This document shows positions 14,401 to 24,726 of a stretch of DNA of 64,000 bases, piece by piece. Position 1 is the stretch's first letter, and each line of letters begins with the position of its first letter. Made by a program: the position numbers and the translations under genes. This DNA is from Liolophura sinensis. Taxonomy: Eukaryota > Mollusca > Polyplacophora > Chitonida > Chitonidae. The stretch spans positions 15,259,501 to 15,323,500 of the forward strand of contig NC_088303.1 of assembly GCF_032854445.1 (NCBI RefSeq). The letters are read 5' to 3'. Under the pieces are notes generated by a model. The model saw nothing but the letters and a program-made list of their open reading frames with translations, was not told where the DNA came from and did not search any database.

Positions 14401-17206
14401 TCTATAGGCCTACGTAGCTATATACTCATACATGGGTTAAATCATATATACAACACTGCTGAAAAAATGCATGCTATATCAGGTGATCAAACTGGTCCAA
14501 AGTGATAAGCAACGCTTTGCCAAGAACTGACAGGTATAAATAATCGATTTTTTTTCTGTCGCTCAAATATACACGGTCACATTCGCATGTAGTGTTTTGT
14601 GGTACATACATCTCCTCATGCTGGTTTCCTCCAAGCCGTACGTGGGAAGGCCTTGCAGCAAACTGCGGGTGGTCGTCGGTTTCCCCCGGGCTCTGTCTGG
14701 TTTCCTCCCACCATAATGCTGGGAGTTGTCGTATAAGTGAAATATTCTTGTCTATGGCGTGAAACACAATCAAACAAATAAATAAATAAATATATCACAT
14801 GTATATAGCTTTTGTATAGAGAAAACTGAAGGTTTGGTGACAAACGACAGGCATGAAACATGTAGGAATACGAAAGGAAAGTATTTGTTATACGTACAGA
14901 ACTTGTTAAATTTGTGAGCCTACAGTAAATGGCATTAAAAGCTAAATAACAGATCCTGCAGATTGTCGATATCAAAGGAATACGTCCATGAGCATGAATT
15001 AATTTCAACGGACTAGATTTAATACGTGTAAAAAAAGATTCATCTGTCAACGATTAGTGGTATGTCTGCCCTTCCATATATAACAACAAACTGCGCCAGT
15101 TCGCCACACGGGAAGTCACACGTCTGACCAATTAACATAATAAATGCATTTGAAGAACAGACGGTGACAGGTTGAATAAAACTCGAACAGGGAGGTTGAA
15201 ACAAAATCTTTCAATGTAAAGGGAGAAGAACGAACGAGTTGAGCCCTACATACGGGCACAATAAGGAAAGGGATGAAAACTTGCATATGTATATGTCAAG
15301 ACCTGTTTTTTCTGCAAAATGATGAAACTAAAGCGAATCACGGTTATTATCCGCTGAATATACACGTTGTTTGATAAGTATCAAAGGATGCGTCTTCATC
15401 CATTCGTTACATCTGAAAAATTTAGTGTGACCATTTGCCAATTTTTATACTCTTTTTTAAAACTGAATAGTTACGTAAGTTGATTTGTTGACCTCATCAT
15501 ACAAATATGGTATATTAAACAAAATTTATGGTATACATGATATAAACTGCCAATGACTACATCTACATATACCTATGTATATGTTCTAGCGGTGATGCCA
15601 GCCTCATACAAGCTTGATAAATGGGCTGTATTGTCGTCATGTAGTCTGTAGAACACCGAGCGTTTCACAGACGCTAACCAGATGGTTCGGTCACTTAACG
15701 TGCTTCACTTTTGTGGTTGAACTTCACAAAGAGCTTTTATAGAAAAGGCAAATTCCCGTGCTGGAATGGGAAACAGATGCTGTATCACAGCGTACGACCC
15801 GCTACATCACTTTATTCGGGCCGACAGTGGTCCACCACCATGTGCATGATGAACAGCTATTGGTGGTAGCGTAAGCTCAAATAAAATGTATGGGTCTATT
15901 TAGTATTACATCTAGGATGAATTTTGACAATATACTGTAATACATACCAGGGCAAAGTACTGCCAAGGTGACTTTAACACACAGACCCTAATCATTCATT
16001 CATTCAGAAATGGGACGTATTTTCTTACGAAACCTTCAGTTTTGAATTTTGCGGGGAAATATGCTCTAGTTTTAAACAGAGCTTTGACTGCTGCTGTGTT
16101 GTTCAAATGCTGCACGGTGTATGGATATCTGATGTAATAGTGTAACCCTAATGTTGAGTATAGTCTTGTGTACGCCTGTGGGCTGAACATACATTTGTTT
16201 CCCTGTCTAGACTGATCTAGTGTGCTGATATGCGCTAGATTACGCTACTTCAAAGCCAGACTAGCCCTGCTTTTTACGACACACAAAACTGGTTTGTCAT
16301 CTATATGCCTCTGTGTAAATGAATAAAGGGTATATATATAGAAGTATTGTTCGACGTTTTGAGGACTTGAGAAGTAACAGATGATACAAAGAAAAGAGCA
16401 TGCATGGGAAAATAATACAACACCGATTATATCCATGGGAAGTTTTCACTGACACGGTATAGAGACCATTGGGATGGACAAAACAGCCTCCTTTATGAGA
16501 GAGAGTGATGCTATAAATCCAGCTGTGTTAAGAGGATCCGAAGTATATGGTGACAAAAAATCTCATTAATCCCAACGCTGAAATCCTCGATATTTTCACG
16601 TCACAGTGAAGACAAATCCATGCAAATGCTGGATTTGAACCCACAACCCTATATATAAAGCAGGTGTCAATCGTGATCCAAACCAATTAACAAGTGGCCA
16701 CTGTATACTACAATGAAATGTGCCTAGAGATTTTTGTTTCATTTTCTTTCTTTTGTTATCTGACACACGATAAAATATATTCAAATATCATTTAATTTAC
16801 ACAATAACTAAATAGCTTATTATTTATTGCAATCCATGCCCAATAAAGCTTATAGTGCACAGATTCACCCGCCAGTAAGAGAGTGTTATGCGTATTACTT
16901 GAGCCTTTAAACGTTTACACATTTTTATTTAATACTAGTAATTCTGAGTTTTGTTTAACTGAATTAAATCGATTACAAACGATGAAAGCTGTTTGTCCTC
17001 ACCGAATCCTCCAGCCACATTTCCTCCTCTTCCGTGTTCTCAACATCAGGACTATCCTCAACTTGAGGATGGGGAGGAAGTTCGACTTTCTTCAGTCCTT
17101 TCTTCGGGTGAAGATGGTGCACACTTTTGGACGATACAGTCGTAATTATTAAGCAAAAGTACAGTAAGCATCCAAGAATAAATGTCCTCCTCTGGAAAAA
17201 GGGCAT
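2431..17206 (-). CDS. Secreted WAP four-disulfide-core domain protein (five exons found, 3' end missing)
   Basis: Exons in transcript order: 17206-17003, 4985-4772, 4172-4131, 3012-2971, 2577-2431. Phases agree at every junction (0,1,1,1) and the last exon ends in phase 1 at a GTATGT donor, so a further exon lies to the left. Exon 1 starts at MPFFQRR, chosen because a hydrophobic signal peptide (FILGCLLYFCLIITTVSS) follows; an in-frame ATG at 17260 would bury it. A Lys/His/Pro stretch and an acidic EEEE tract come next. Exon 2 carries eight cysteines in WAP order (HC, AC, PC, DC, RCC, GC, TC). Exon 5 has a four-cysteine module (EPC, LLC, YVC, GQC) that I cannot name. WAP proteins are typically protease inhibitors, antimicrobial peptides or shell-matrix proteins; which applies here cannot be told. 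Linking exon 1 to exon 2 over 12 kb rests on phase and on a signal peptide preceding a disulfide domain. Confidence 0.78.
2626..2752 (+). repeat. SINE-A 3' fragment with a 22-base poly-C run
   Basis: GATGCTGGTCGCCGTCGTAT, AAGTGAAATATGCTTC and CGGCGTAAAAC followed by AATAAATAAATAA match the 3' half of the full-length SINE-A copy at 55751. The CCTCCCACC stretch of the core is replaced by C's at 2650-2671. It lies in the last visible intron of the WAP gene's neighbourhood, between exons 4 and 5. Confidence 0.85.
4351..4585 (+). repeat. SINE-A, near full-length, diverged
   Basis: tRNA-like head GTGGCCTAGTGGTTAGCGTG (A box) and GAGTTCAAATCC (B box), then the SINE body with GTGAAATATTCTTG. It matches the 55751 copy along its length but is clearly mutated. 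It sits between WAP exons 2 and 3. Confidence 0.88.
5697..6085. repeat. Minisatellite, 42-bp unit, about 9 copies
   Basis: Units contain GATTATGTGTGATCGGAAGT and GTGATTTGACCGTTCTTCAC. Because 42 is a multiple of three, both strands show long repetitive open frames (about 83 and 98 codons), which are artefacts of the repeat. Lies in the first intron of the WAP gene. Confidence 0.95.
6090..8545. other. Intronic stretch without a recognisable gene
   Basis: Part of the 12 kb first intron of the WAP gene. Only short open frames with no domain signature. An 18-base C run at 7265-7282 is flanked by CTGCCC on the left and CACTGGCAG on the right, resembling the SINE-A core; nothing else stands out. 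Confidence 0.6.
7240..7312 (+). repeat. Probable SINE-A core remnant with poly-C
   Basis: CTGCCCATT, then 18 C's, then TCCAAAGTGTAGCACTGGCAG parallels CTGCCCGGTTTCCTCCCACC and ATAATGCTGGCAG of the SINE-A core. Weak on its own, but the same replacement by C's occurs in clearer SINE-A copies. Confidence 0.45.
8549..8812. repeat. Minisatellite, about 28-bp unit, about 9 copies
   Basis: Degenerate repeats of ACTGTCAGAACCAGTGTGCT plus TGCCGTGA. Copies differ by substitutions and small indels. Intronic within the WAP gene; the open frames crossing it are repeat-derived. Confidence 0.93.
8820..13980. other. Long intronic stretch, no supported gene
   Basis: AT-rich sequence within the first WAP intron. 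The longest open frame is 150 codons at 9805-10257 (minus), with a 105-codon frame overlapping it on the other strand. Neither has a recognisable domain, signal peptide or convincing splice context. I see no RNA gene or ordered repeat here. Confidence 0.6.
13988..14070 (-). repeat. SINE-B 3' fragment
   Basis: GAGTGAGTTAGTGCTTGGGC followed by CAATTTTTCAGTCATACGAC matches the reverse complement of the tail of the SINE-B copy at 47777. Confidence 0.8.
14152..14277 (-). repeat. SINE-A 3' fragment with a 16-base poly-G run
   Basis: TTATTTATTTGTTTTACGCC, AATATTTCACTAATTCG and AGAGCCCGGGGGAAACCCAC are the reverse complement of the SINE-A tail and core. The core GGTGGGAGG is replaced by G's at 14226-14241. 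Confidence 0.88.
14613..14795 (+). repeat. SINE-A, 5'-truncated
   Basis: Begins in CTCATGCTGGTTTCCTCC, contains GTTTCCCCCGGGCTCTG and CCCACCATAATGCTGG, and ends in GAAACACAATCAAACAAATA with an ATAA tail. The tRNA head is missing. Confidence 0.92.
14796..17000. other. Intronic stretch, nothing recognised
   Basis: AT-rich part of the WAP first intron. Short unrelated open frames only. A GGATTTGAACCCAC motif near 16630 looks like the reverse complement of a tRNA B box and may mark a decayed SINE, but no second half was found. Confidence 0.5.
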
Positions 17207-17877
17207 CTTGGAAAATAATTTCAGTGCAGACGCATTTAAATAAAGTATAGACCTATACACGGTACGAGCTTAATGAAGAAACTCTGTCACAAAAATCGCC
17301 AAGCCCATGGTTGCACCATCACCGAATTCAGCCACGTGGGGCTGCTACGCGCCCTGAGGGGAATACCGGTACAGACTTTGCGTTCAAAGTTGACTCTGTA
17401 TGAGAAGCTGGTGCCATGTATGTAGGCCTAGAGTGAAGTTACAACGTGTAGGCCTATTCACCGCGACGGGAAGACGGCGAACCTCCTCACGATCCTACTG
17501 AGTGCCGCTGTTAGCTCCCCACGCCAGCTGCAGCCGTAGACGTACGGGGGAACTGAAGTCTCTTCAAGTAAACCACGTGTTGATATACACAATAACGTTA
17601 TATTTGGGTCTCGTGCCGAGAGGGTATATCTCAGCTTATGAGGTGTGGATATAGACTGCCGATAAATATACCGTAAAAGACATGTGTTGCCAAGGTTTTC
17701 GTGAAAGCTGGCATTTTCACAAATATTTTGGCATCTTGAAATGATATCAAGCTCAGCGAGCAAGCGATACGGGATATACGACTAACAGGTTTACTCAGTC
17801 CCATGTAAAACTAGAGATGGAGAATTTATTTTTATAGCTATACGTCTGAAGTACACGGAGTTGGTACCCACCATCGC

Positions 17878-18122
17878 GTTTAAAGCTGCACTCAAGAAAA
17901 TAATGTGTTAATTTAAAAAGAAAACCTGTTGCCCAAGTGATGCTAAAATCTATCCTTTGTATTCTATTAATTTAACATAAAGATTCTATTAGACTGAAAA
18001 GATGCTGTGTTGAATATTACGGAATATTTTGTTATACAATACGTTTTAGCATCACTCAAACAACAGACTTTATTTTAAAATTAACAGATTTTTTTTTTTT
18101 TTTTTGAGTGTGCATTTTAAAC
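17878..18122. mobile_element. MITE-like element, family 1, copy 1
   Basis: Long imperfect terminal inverted repeats: left AAGTGATGCTAAAA pairs with right TTTTAGCATCACTCAAAC, and the outer ends (GCACTCAAG and TTGAGTGTGC) pair as well. The middle (AACATAAAGATTCTATTAGA) recurs at 22312-22604. No transposase. Confidence 0.8.
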
Positions 18123-18439
18123 TCATTTTATTGTGGACGCCCTTCTTCTTAACTATGTTAACAACATAAGGTATTTTAGACTGTCATAGTTTGAAAGCTT
18201 TGTAAATAATGATGAACGGCATGGAAATTATGCATACGCTTATCATGGGAAAACTATCAAAAATGGCATTGTACTTTATAGGAGTTGCGTGGGCAAAGTC
18301 GTATACATGTCAACAGACACACGGACGGACAAACAGACACAGTAATTCCAGCATAATCCTCCATTTCCCTTCAGCCTCACCGAAATGAAGTTCGTCGGTG
18401 GAGAGAGTTGCGTCAGTCAAATCTTGTCCAGGCTCGATG

Positions 18440-18590
18440 CCAATAAAAAGCCCTTGGCTCATGAGATTACAAGATCGAATCCAGCCCTCGTAGTTTTATC
18501 CACCCCTAAATCTGGCCGCCGTCATATGTAAGTAAAAACTTCTTAAGCATAAGTAATATATGAATTATTTAAATAAATAAACTATCCTTT
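18440..18590 (+). repeat. Possible heavily decayed SINE-A
   Basis: TGGCTCATGAGATT, then GATCGAATCCAGC, then GGCCGCCGTCATATGTAAGT and a tail with AAATAAATAAA follow SINE-A order with much divergence. Confidence 0.5.
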
Positions 18591-18607
18591 AGGCTACTTT
18601 TGGTGCC

Positions 18608-18715
18608 ATTTATATTTATTTATTTTATCTGATTGTAATGTAATTTACGCTGTACTCAAGAATATTTCACATATATATGACAGCGGCCAGAATGATGGTG
18701 GGAGGAACTGGCCTT
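18608..18715 (-). repeat. SINE-A 3' fragment
   Basis: TTACGCTGTACTCAAGAATA and GGCCAGAATGATGGTGGGAG are the reverse complement of the SINE-A 3' half. Confidence 0.88.
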
Positions 18716-18806
18716 TTTATGATTTGTATATGATTCAGTCACTATACCAGCTGTGGATGCATAGTGGTTACCAAGATACATCTGTACACACCATAGGAAA
18801 CATTTG

Positions 18807-18880
18807 TTAATAAACAAACGACATCATACTTGGGGGGGAGGTCGTATACATGTATGCCTATGACGTCGTTTGTTTATTAA
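18807..18880. repeat. Inverted repeat / hairpin, about 20-bp arms
   Basis: Left arm 18807-18826 (TTAATAAACAAACGACATCA) pairs with right arm 18861-18880 (TGACGTCGTTTGTTTATTAA) with a single mismatch, around a 34-base loop. It may be a small foldback element; function unknown. Confidence 0.85.
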
Positions 18881-18889
18881 TCAGGTTCT

Positions 18890-19430
18890 ATACATTTTTG
18901 AAAGCGTTGATAACGACAGATTCTACGACTTTATTTATTTAATTATTTATTTTATTTATTTATTTAAATCCCAATTTAAAGCCACTGCTCTTCCTAGTTT
19001 TAGGCCTACATAGATCCATAGGCCGTGGGAAATATACGGTGAGAGAACCGTCTCAAGGGAGACTACTCCGGCGGAAGAACACGGAATATGACCCAAAACA
19101 TCGAAGCCCTAACTCAATAAATTTGTCCACTTCCCACAAATTTCTTCATTAGTCGCATGTACGCATAAAAATGAAGCATGGATCTAATCTACACTTGGAC
19201 TCCAGGACTCCATTTATTCACTAGAGTTGGAATTCGAAGCTTAATGCCGGATCCAGGTACGATAATTTCCTCTGTGGCGTAATATCTTTGGTCCTCTTCT
19301 TTGAAAATGTTATCAGCGTACTTCAGTTAACAGCATACGCAAGCATAACAATTGTACGTGACAAAGTATGGTCAGTAGTAAACAAAAGCAATACCGCAAG
19401 GATTTGACCAAATTTTTCCAACATGAATAC
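18890..19430. other. Spacer, nothing recognised
   Basis: A T/A-rich run at 18930-18965 (TTTATTTATTTAA type) may be a bare SINE tail. No gene seen. Confidence 0.5.
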
Positions 19431-19435
19431 CGTCC

Positions 19436-19507
19436 AGCAGAGTGGCGCAGTGGAAGCGTGCTGGGCCCATAACCCAGAGGTCCGTGGATCGAAACCACGC
19501 TCTGCTA
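19436..19507 (+). tRNA. Initiator tRNA-Met (CAU)
   Basis: 72 bases folding as a cloverleaf. The acceptor stem AGCAGAG pairs with CTCTGCT and is followed by the unpaired A. The A box is GTGGCGCAGTGGAAGCGTG. The anticodon arm CTGGGCCCATAACCCAG has a CAT anticodon and the GGG/CCC pairs typical of initiator tRNA. The T arm CGTGG-ATCGAAA-CCACG has the eukaryotic initiator ATCGAAA loop rather than TTCGAAT, with all five pairs intact. The introduced bases keep pairing, so the gene is probably functional. It decodes the start codon. Confidence 0.97.
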
Positions 19508-19511
19508 AGGA

Positions 19512-19516
19512 TTTTT
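19512..19516 (+). terminator. Pol III terminator of tRNA-iMet
   Basis: TTTTT run five bases after the tRNA 3' end, the usual RNA polymerase III stop. Confidence 0.85.
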
Positions 19517-19519
19517 GTT

Positions 19520-20770
19520 TTCACTTTTATTTTGTGAGTCTTTATTATATCTTACGTTTGCCATGCCATTTTTAAACAACAGTGACAATATTCGTTTGTT
19601 TGAGAATCAGATAATTCTTATTGCTTGTATATTTTTGGCGATTAGGCTGCTGTTAACGCAGGGTGGGGGTGGGGGGCGACAGCACCGACCGAATAGTACA
19701 TTGTAGGCTTCATGGTGCAAGGGATGTTTCCTTCTGGTATGCATATAGCCTATATTAAGTGAGGGACGTCCTAGATGCATGGCCTATATACTGGTACAAC
19801 TGAATGTGTACATACAACATTCTATTTGAACACTTCATGTTTGTACACCTGTGACCAGGCCCAGAATTGAGTTTTGCGAGTGCATATCCCAAAACCTTTA
19901 GTATACCTGCACCAGGATGTTCGTATCAGTCATGCATGTATGGGGTGTGAATTTACCTTACCTCAAACTGCTTTACTACACTGTGTAGCTGGGTCCTGTA
20001 TATCTGACATCAGATTGACTCAACGTGACGCAGCTCTTTTCAGTACACATTCCTTTATAGGCTATACACTTGTGTATAGTACGGTTTACACTTATACGTT
20101 TACACTTGAGGGGTGTCGGTTACACATCTGACGTAGCTCGTTGACTAAGCCGTTTGAAGACCGACTCGCATATTTGGATTCCACTGTTTAATTGGCACTG
20201 TTTAACTGGACTCGATCGACTTCAGTCAGACTCCTAAATACCATCTTGCACGTACATTTACTTTTGGTGTGACTCCGAAATACATGTGCCATATCTTGTA
20301 GGTACCAGGTATGAACTTTTAGTCTGACTCCAAAGCATATGTATCATCTTTTAGGTGTGAAGTTGTACTGTTTCCTACAGGAAAACATATGAGAGAGTTA
20401 ATTCAAGTGTGTTATATACAAATGTGTCGGCTGTAGGAAAAGTAGAAATGAATGAAATATCGAGCGATTTCTACTTTTTCACTGTATGTCATATTTCATA
20501 CTTTTGTAAATCTTGCTGGTTTACATATGTTATGCATGATCTCAGCTTTCAGGCCGGAAACCTTCGTGTGTGTTGATTCTTTTGAGTATTTTATATTGCC
20601 ACTGCCAAGTTGTGAGGATGTTACAGCCAGCGCAGATTGTAATGTGCTCTCCACCATTCGGAGAGCTGGGCACAACTAGACCTACTCGGGAAAAAGACCG
20701 TCGTTTGTGAACCATATTTGAGAGAGCCATTGTTTTCATAGTGTACACATTGTACAACATTTACGTAACA
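19520..20770. other. Spacer, nothing recognised
   Basis: Between the tRNA and the next SINE. Short open frames only, a G-rich tract at 19660-19678, and no motif or repeat I can name. Confidence 0.5.
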
Positions 20771-20776
20771 CAGTCC

Positions 20777-20905
20777 GCCCCCACCCCCCCCCCCCCCCAC
20801 CCCCACCCCTCCCCACCCCTAACAACCCCCATATACCTGACCGAGGTCATACACATGTGAAAAATTCTTCAGCAAGACGTTGAACTCCAATCAAATAAAT
20901 TAACG
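20777..20905 (+). repeat. SINE-A tail preceded by a C-rich expansion
   Basis: C-rich tract 20777-20820 (longest pure run 15 C's) followed by ACATGTGAAAAATTCTTCAG, AAGACGTTGAACTCCAATC and AAATAAATTAA, a diverged SINE-A 3' end. Confidence 0.7.
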
Positions 20906-21639
20906 ATAAAAGTGGGGAGCCCGCCATGCCACGCATAGTCACCTGTCGAGAGCATGGTGCACCTGTGTGCGCCACATGCCTGTCCTTTACGTTCATGTTG
21001 CACATACTGAATTGTAGGGGAGGTGCGGATTTGGGGTTGTGAGGGCCGTCTCTGCAGGTACGCGTAGATCAGGCATTTATACCTCTCGCAATATCACAGG
21101 TTGATCAGAATCTGTTATTGACCTCTCGTTGACCGGATCAAGGTCTCGCTGCACAGTAACCTAGCGCCTTTCCATGCCGCGTCCCTAAGTCACTTGTCCA
21201 CATGTATACAGACAGCATACCAACAGCTTACATACACAGGCCACTGTGGGTATATAACGTATTTCGTTTGTCAGCAGTGCACTGAGGCATGATCACAAGC
21301 CACGTGCGTGCAGCGTTCGCGGCATATAGCCTACATGCGTACAGAGTAGGCCTGTACACATATACTGAAGTGCCGTCCGTGTATACACACTTAATGGAGT
21401 TCGGATAATGATCGGTCAAGCCGGTAACTTCACGACTGCATGTATGTACTAGAATTTGTGCATGTTTACCAGTATTAGTGATTTAGTTCATACTTATTTA
21501 TTAGTTTATACTTATTTATTAATTATTTGCTCAATTATTTTTTCAAGTCAATAAGTTAAGAATATTTATTTAAATACACTATTAACTGTTAATCAGTGTT
21601 AACTTGTGTCGAGACTTAATTCTAAACTGACTTCCATCT
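20906..21639. other. Spacer, nothing recognised
   Basis: No supported gene. Low-complexity TTATTTATTAG-type sequence near 21490-21540. Confidence 0.5.
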
Positions 21640-22078
21640 ATGAAATCAAGATCATCCCCTAAGGAAAATAAACGTGTGATATATAACATTTATATCAAGA
21701 TTAAGATCATCCCCTAAGGAAAATCAGCCTGTGATTTATAACATGTAAATCAAGATCAAGATCATCCCCTAAGGAAAATAAACGTGTGATATATGACATT
21801 TATATCAAGATTAAGATCATCCCCTAAGGAAAATCAGCCTGTGATTTATAACATTTAAATCAAGATCAAGATCATCCCCTAAGGAAAATAAACGTGTGAT
21901 ATATAACATTTACATCAAGATTAAGATCATCCCCTAAGGAAAACAAACGTGTGATGTGTAACATTTATATCAAGATCAAGATCATCCCCTAAGGAAAATA
22001 AACGTGTGATGTATAACATTTATATCAGGATCAAGATCACCCCGTAAGAAAAAATCAACGTGTGATATATAACATTTA
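21640..22078. repeat. Minisatellite, about 55-bp unit, 8 copies
   Basis: Units start AAGATCATCCCCTAAGGAAA and continue with CGTGTGATATATAACATTTA. Two unit types (with AATAAACGTG or AATCAGCCTG) alternate over the first five copies, implying dimer-wise expansion. Confidence 0.96.
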
Positions 22079-22311
22079 TTTGTGTGATTATTTGATTAAC
22101 GCCACACTGTTCAAGAAATGCTCCCTTCTTACTATGTCGGTCAGTTGTATGAAGAGAGAATACCGGAATGCGTTGGAATGGGTAAGCCACCATTCGTTGA
22201 CAAGTTTGAAAACCACCCATACGTATACACACGCCATATTAGTGAAATACAAGTGGTCTTCAACAAACCTAATACCGCACAAGCGGACATATGTAGTAGT
22301 CGTCAGTCGCT

Positions 22312-22604
22312 CATAGTCACCAACTCTCAGATAAAAATAGTGTACTAAAATTAACAGAACGTCTGTTGTTTGAGTGATGCTGAAGAATGTGTTCTGTTAT
22401 TATAGTAGATAATTTCATTAAATCTAGCACGTATATTGTATCAATTCAACATAAAGATTATATTAGACTAACAGGATATTATGTTGAATAGGACAATATT
22501 GTGTTATAATAACAGAATACAATCAGACTAGCATCACCGAGACAACAATATATCTACTAAATTTATCATATTATTGTTTTTAGTGAAGGCTCCACGAAAT
22601 GAGA
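22312..22604. mobile_element. MITE-like element, family 1, copy 2
   Basis: CTGTTGTTTGAGTGATGCTG near the left end pairs imperfectly with TAGCATCACCGAGACAACA near the right. The inner AACATAAAGATTATATTAGA matches copy 1. It abuts the minisatellite upstream of the CPTP-like gene. Confidence 0.75.
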
Positions 22605-23129
22605 GCTAGAGACATCCACATATTGTCCACGTTTGGACCCTCGACACGTGTGACAATGCTATTGACAGATTGCTATTATAACCATCCACTCTGTTCATGA
22701 ATTAACGATCGTCCAGACGAGGCCAAGTATGAGAAGTGAAATGATTACACACAAGAGATGTAGATTTGTATAAACTCTAAAGAATGAATGTAAAAATATG
22801 GAAAGTACAGTCTGATATACATATAGGCTACATATACATGTACAATGAGATATATTTTTTTATGGTTTCATGAGATGATCACTTTAAATCTGATTTGGTT
22901 TTTCTTCTTAACATTTGACTGCGTTTATTAAATTATCATTTTTTTCGTTGTAGTGCGAGCGACTGTTGGTTGAAAGCCAATTTCAAGTATGGACAGGGAT
23001 AGTTGAGATAATCGACTGCTGAGATATACTGATTTGCTGCCGAGCTTCGTTTGAAGAAAAAAACCAAAGAGTCGAATTCTTCATGAATGACCAAGACCCA
23101 AATCGGATCGGACCTTAACACTGACCAAA

Positions 23130-24060
23130 ATGGCAGCGTTTGACTCATCCAAACACGACTTTGACCTTGATATCGTCATCGAAGCCTTGGATAGTTGTCA
23201 CAAAGATGGCGATGTCCTTGATCTTACACAGTATCTGTCGGCATATCATGAACTCTGCAGGTATGGCTAGTTTTAAAGCGTTAAAATGTATACCCAAATG
23301 TTTGCATTACGCAGAAACAAATAGTAGTTATTTCTTAATAACTCCGGAACTATATAATAAAGAATCGCGTGATGTCCTTGACAGTGGCTGACCAGCTTCT
23401 CAGATGTTCATTTGTGAAAGGTCCTTTCTTCTTCGAATTGACGTTTGTCTGCCACACGAAATTAAGGGTTTTTTTTACCTGCAAATGACAATCATTTAAT
23501 AATGAGCTGATATTGTTTCTTTCTGTTATTGTAGGTTCTTCAGATTGACCGGTCGTCTTTTCGGATATGTAGGGAAAGACCTTGAAGGAAAAATACGAAT
23601 TATTGAAGTTCACCAGTCTTCGAGTGAAGGTGGTCACTATAAAACTATCCAGGGAATGCTTGATTACGAATTTGAAAACGAACTGGCATTAAAAAAGTCA
23701 CTGGGTCCCAAAAACATAGCATCGGGATCCCGCACACTACTTCGCCTACACCGGGCTTTGGAATTCATCTTAGAATTCATGCGCAGGATCGAAAAAGGTT
23801 CCGATGACGACAGAATGTCGGACGTTGCCTGGGATGTATATATGGAGACTTTAGCCAATCACCATCCATGGATTGTACAAAAGGTGGCTGCCATTGGTGT
23901 GTATATGTTGCCTAGCAGACGAAAGTTAATCTCATCGATGTGCAAACAGGAACCGGAAACAGTTTTATCACTCGTCGGGAAAGTGATTGAGAAAGGCACA
24001 CCCATTTACGACATTACACAAAAACTATACCGCGACAAGAATTTATTAAATATCCCATAA
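23130..24060 (+). CDS. CPTP: Ceramide-1-phosphate transfer protein (GLTP fold), two exons
   Basis: Exon 1 is 23130-23260 (ATG in AAAATGG context, donor GTATGG, phase 2); exon 2 is 23535-24060. The predicted protein is 218 residues, close to the 214 of the vertebrate protein. It should carry ceramide-1-phosphate between intracellular membranes. Residues known to bind the phosphate headgroup in CPTP have visible counterparts: D and K in GKDLEGK, both arginines in RTLLRLHRA, and the histidine of NHHPWIV. The C-terminal QKLYRDKNLLNIP also matches the family end. No frameshift, stop or missing block. An AATAAA lies at 24394, inside the foldback element that follows; an AATAAT at 24070 is a nearer alternative. 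Identity rests on recognised family motifs; the related GLTPD2 or GLTP itself fit less well. Confidence 0.94.
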
Positions 24061-24154
24061 CACTTGTGAAATAATTTTTGGCATAAATTTACTGACGTTG
24101 TGAACATAGTAGCCCTGGATGACAACGCTCGTATAGTGCCCCGTGTAGTCATGG

Positions 24155-24726
24155 ATCAGTGCCCTTCAACCCAGTAGGATGAATTGTAAAATTTAGGAAA
24201 GTAGTAGATTACTAACCTGCCCCGCCCATCCAGCCGCTGCTTAACAATACTTACGGTCCTAGGACACCTCACTGTTAAAATCCCGAGATGTCGATCATTC
24301 CAAAGGTAAATATGCAACCATATTTACTTAGTCTAACTCTCCTCTGACTTCTAACTTACGAAATGGTTTTAGTCCCCTTGACTAGATGGTACAAATAAAT
24401 AGCGCATCAGGGAACCAAACTAGAGCACATGTTATTGCTTTGACATGAGTGACCTCCATAAATGAGGCCACTACGGGTCAGCCGTTTCGTATCCAGTTGC
24501 CTGGCCGCGCATGCATGCCGTGTAGATGGCGGCCATTTTGTAAATGAGAAGTCAGCGGAAATGGGGATTTTAATAAATATGGATGGATATTTACCTTTGG
24601 GATAATCAACATCTACGCTGCCCTAAGCATTGTAAAGGAGTGGCCGGGGGCGGGGAGGTGGGTAGGATATTAATCTAATATTTTCCGTTATTTTACAATT
24701 CATCCTACCGGGCTGAAGGGGACTGG
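24155..24726. mobile_element. Foldback / long-inverted-repeat transposon
   Basis: Arms of about 220 bases: left starts CAGTGCCCTTCAACCCAGTA, right ends in the complement of CAGTCCCCTTCAGCCCGGTA. Both then read GGATGAATTGTAAAAT, and both later contain CCAAAGGTAAATAT and a CTGACTTCT...ACGAAATGG-type block. Centre about 24377-24507. No transposase, so non-autonomous. It begins about 100 bases after the CPTP stop and may lie in its 3' UTR. Confidence 0.85.
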
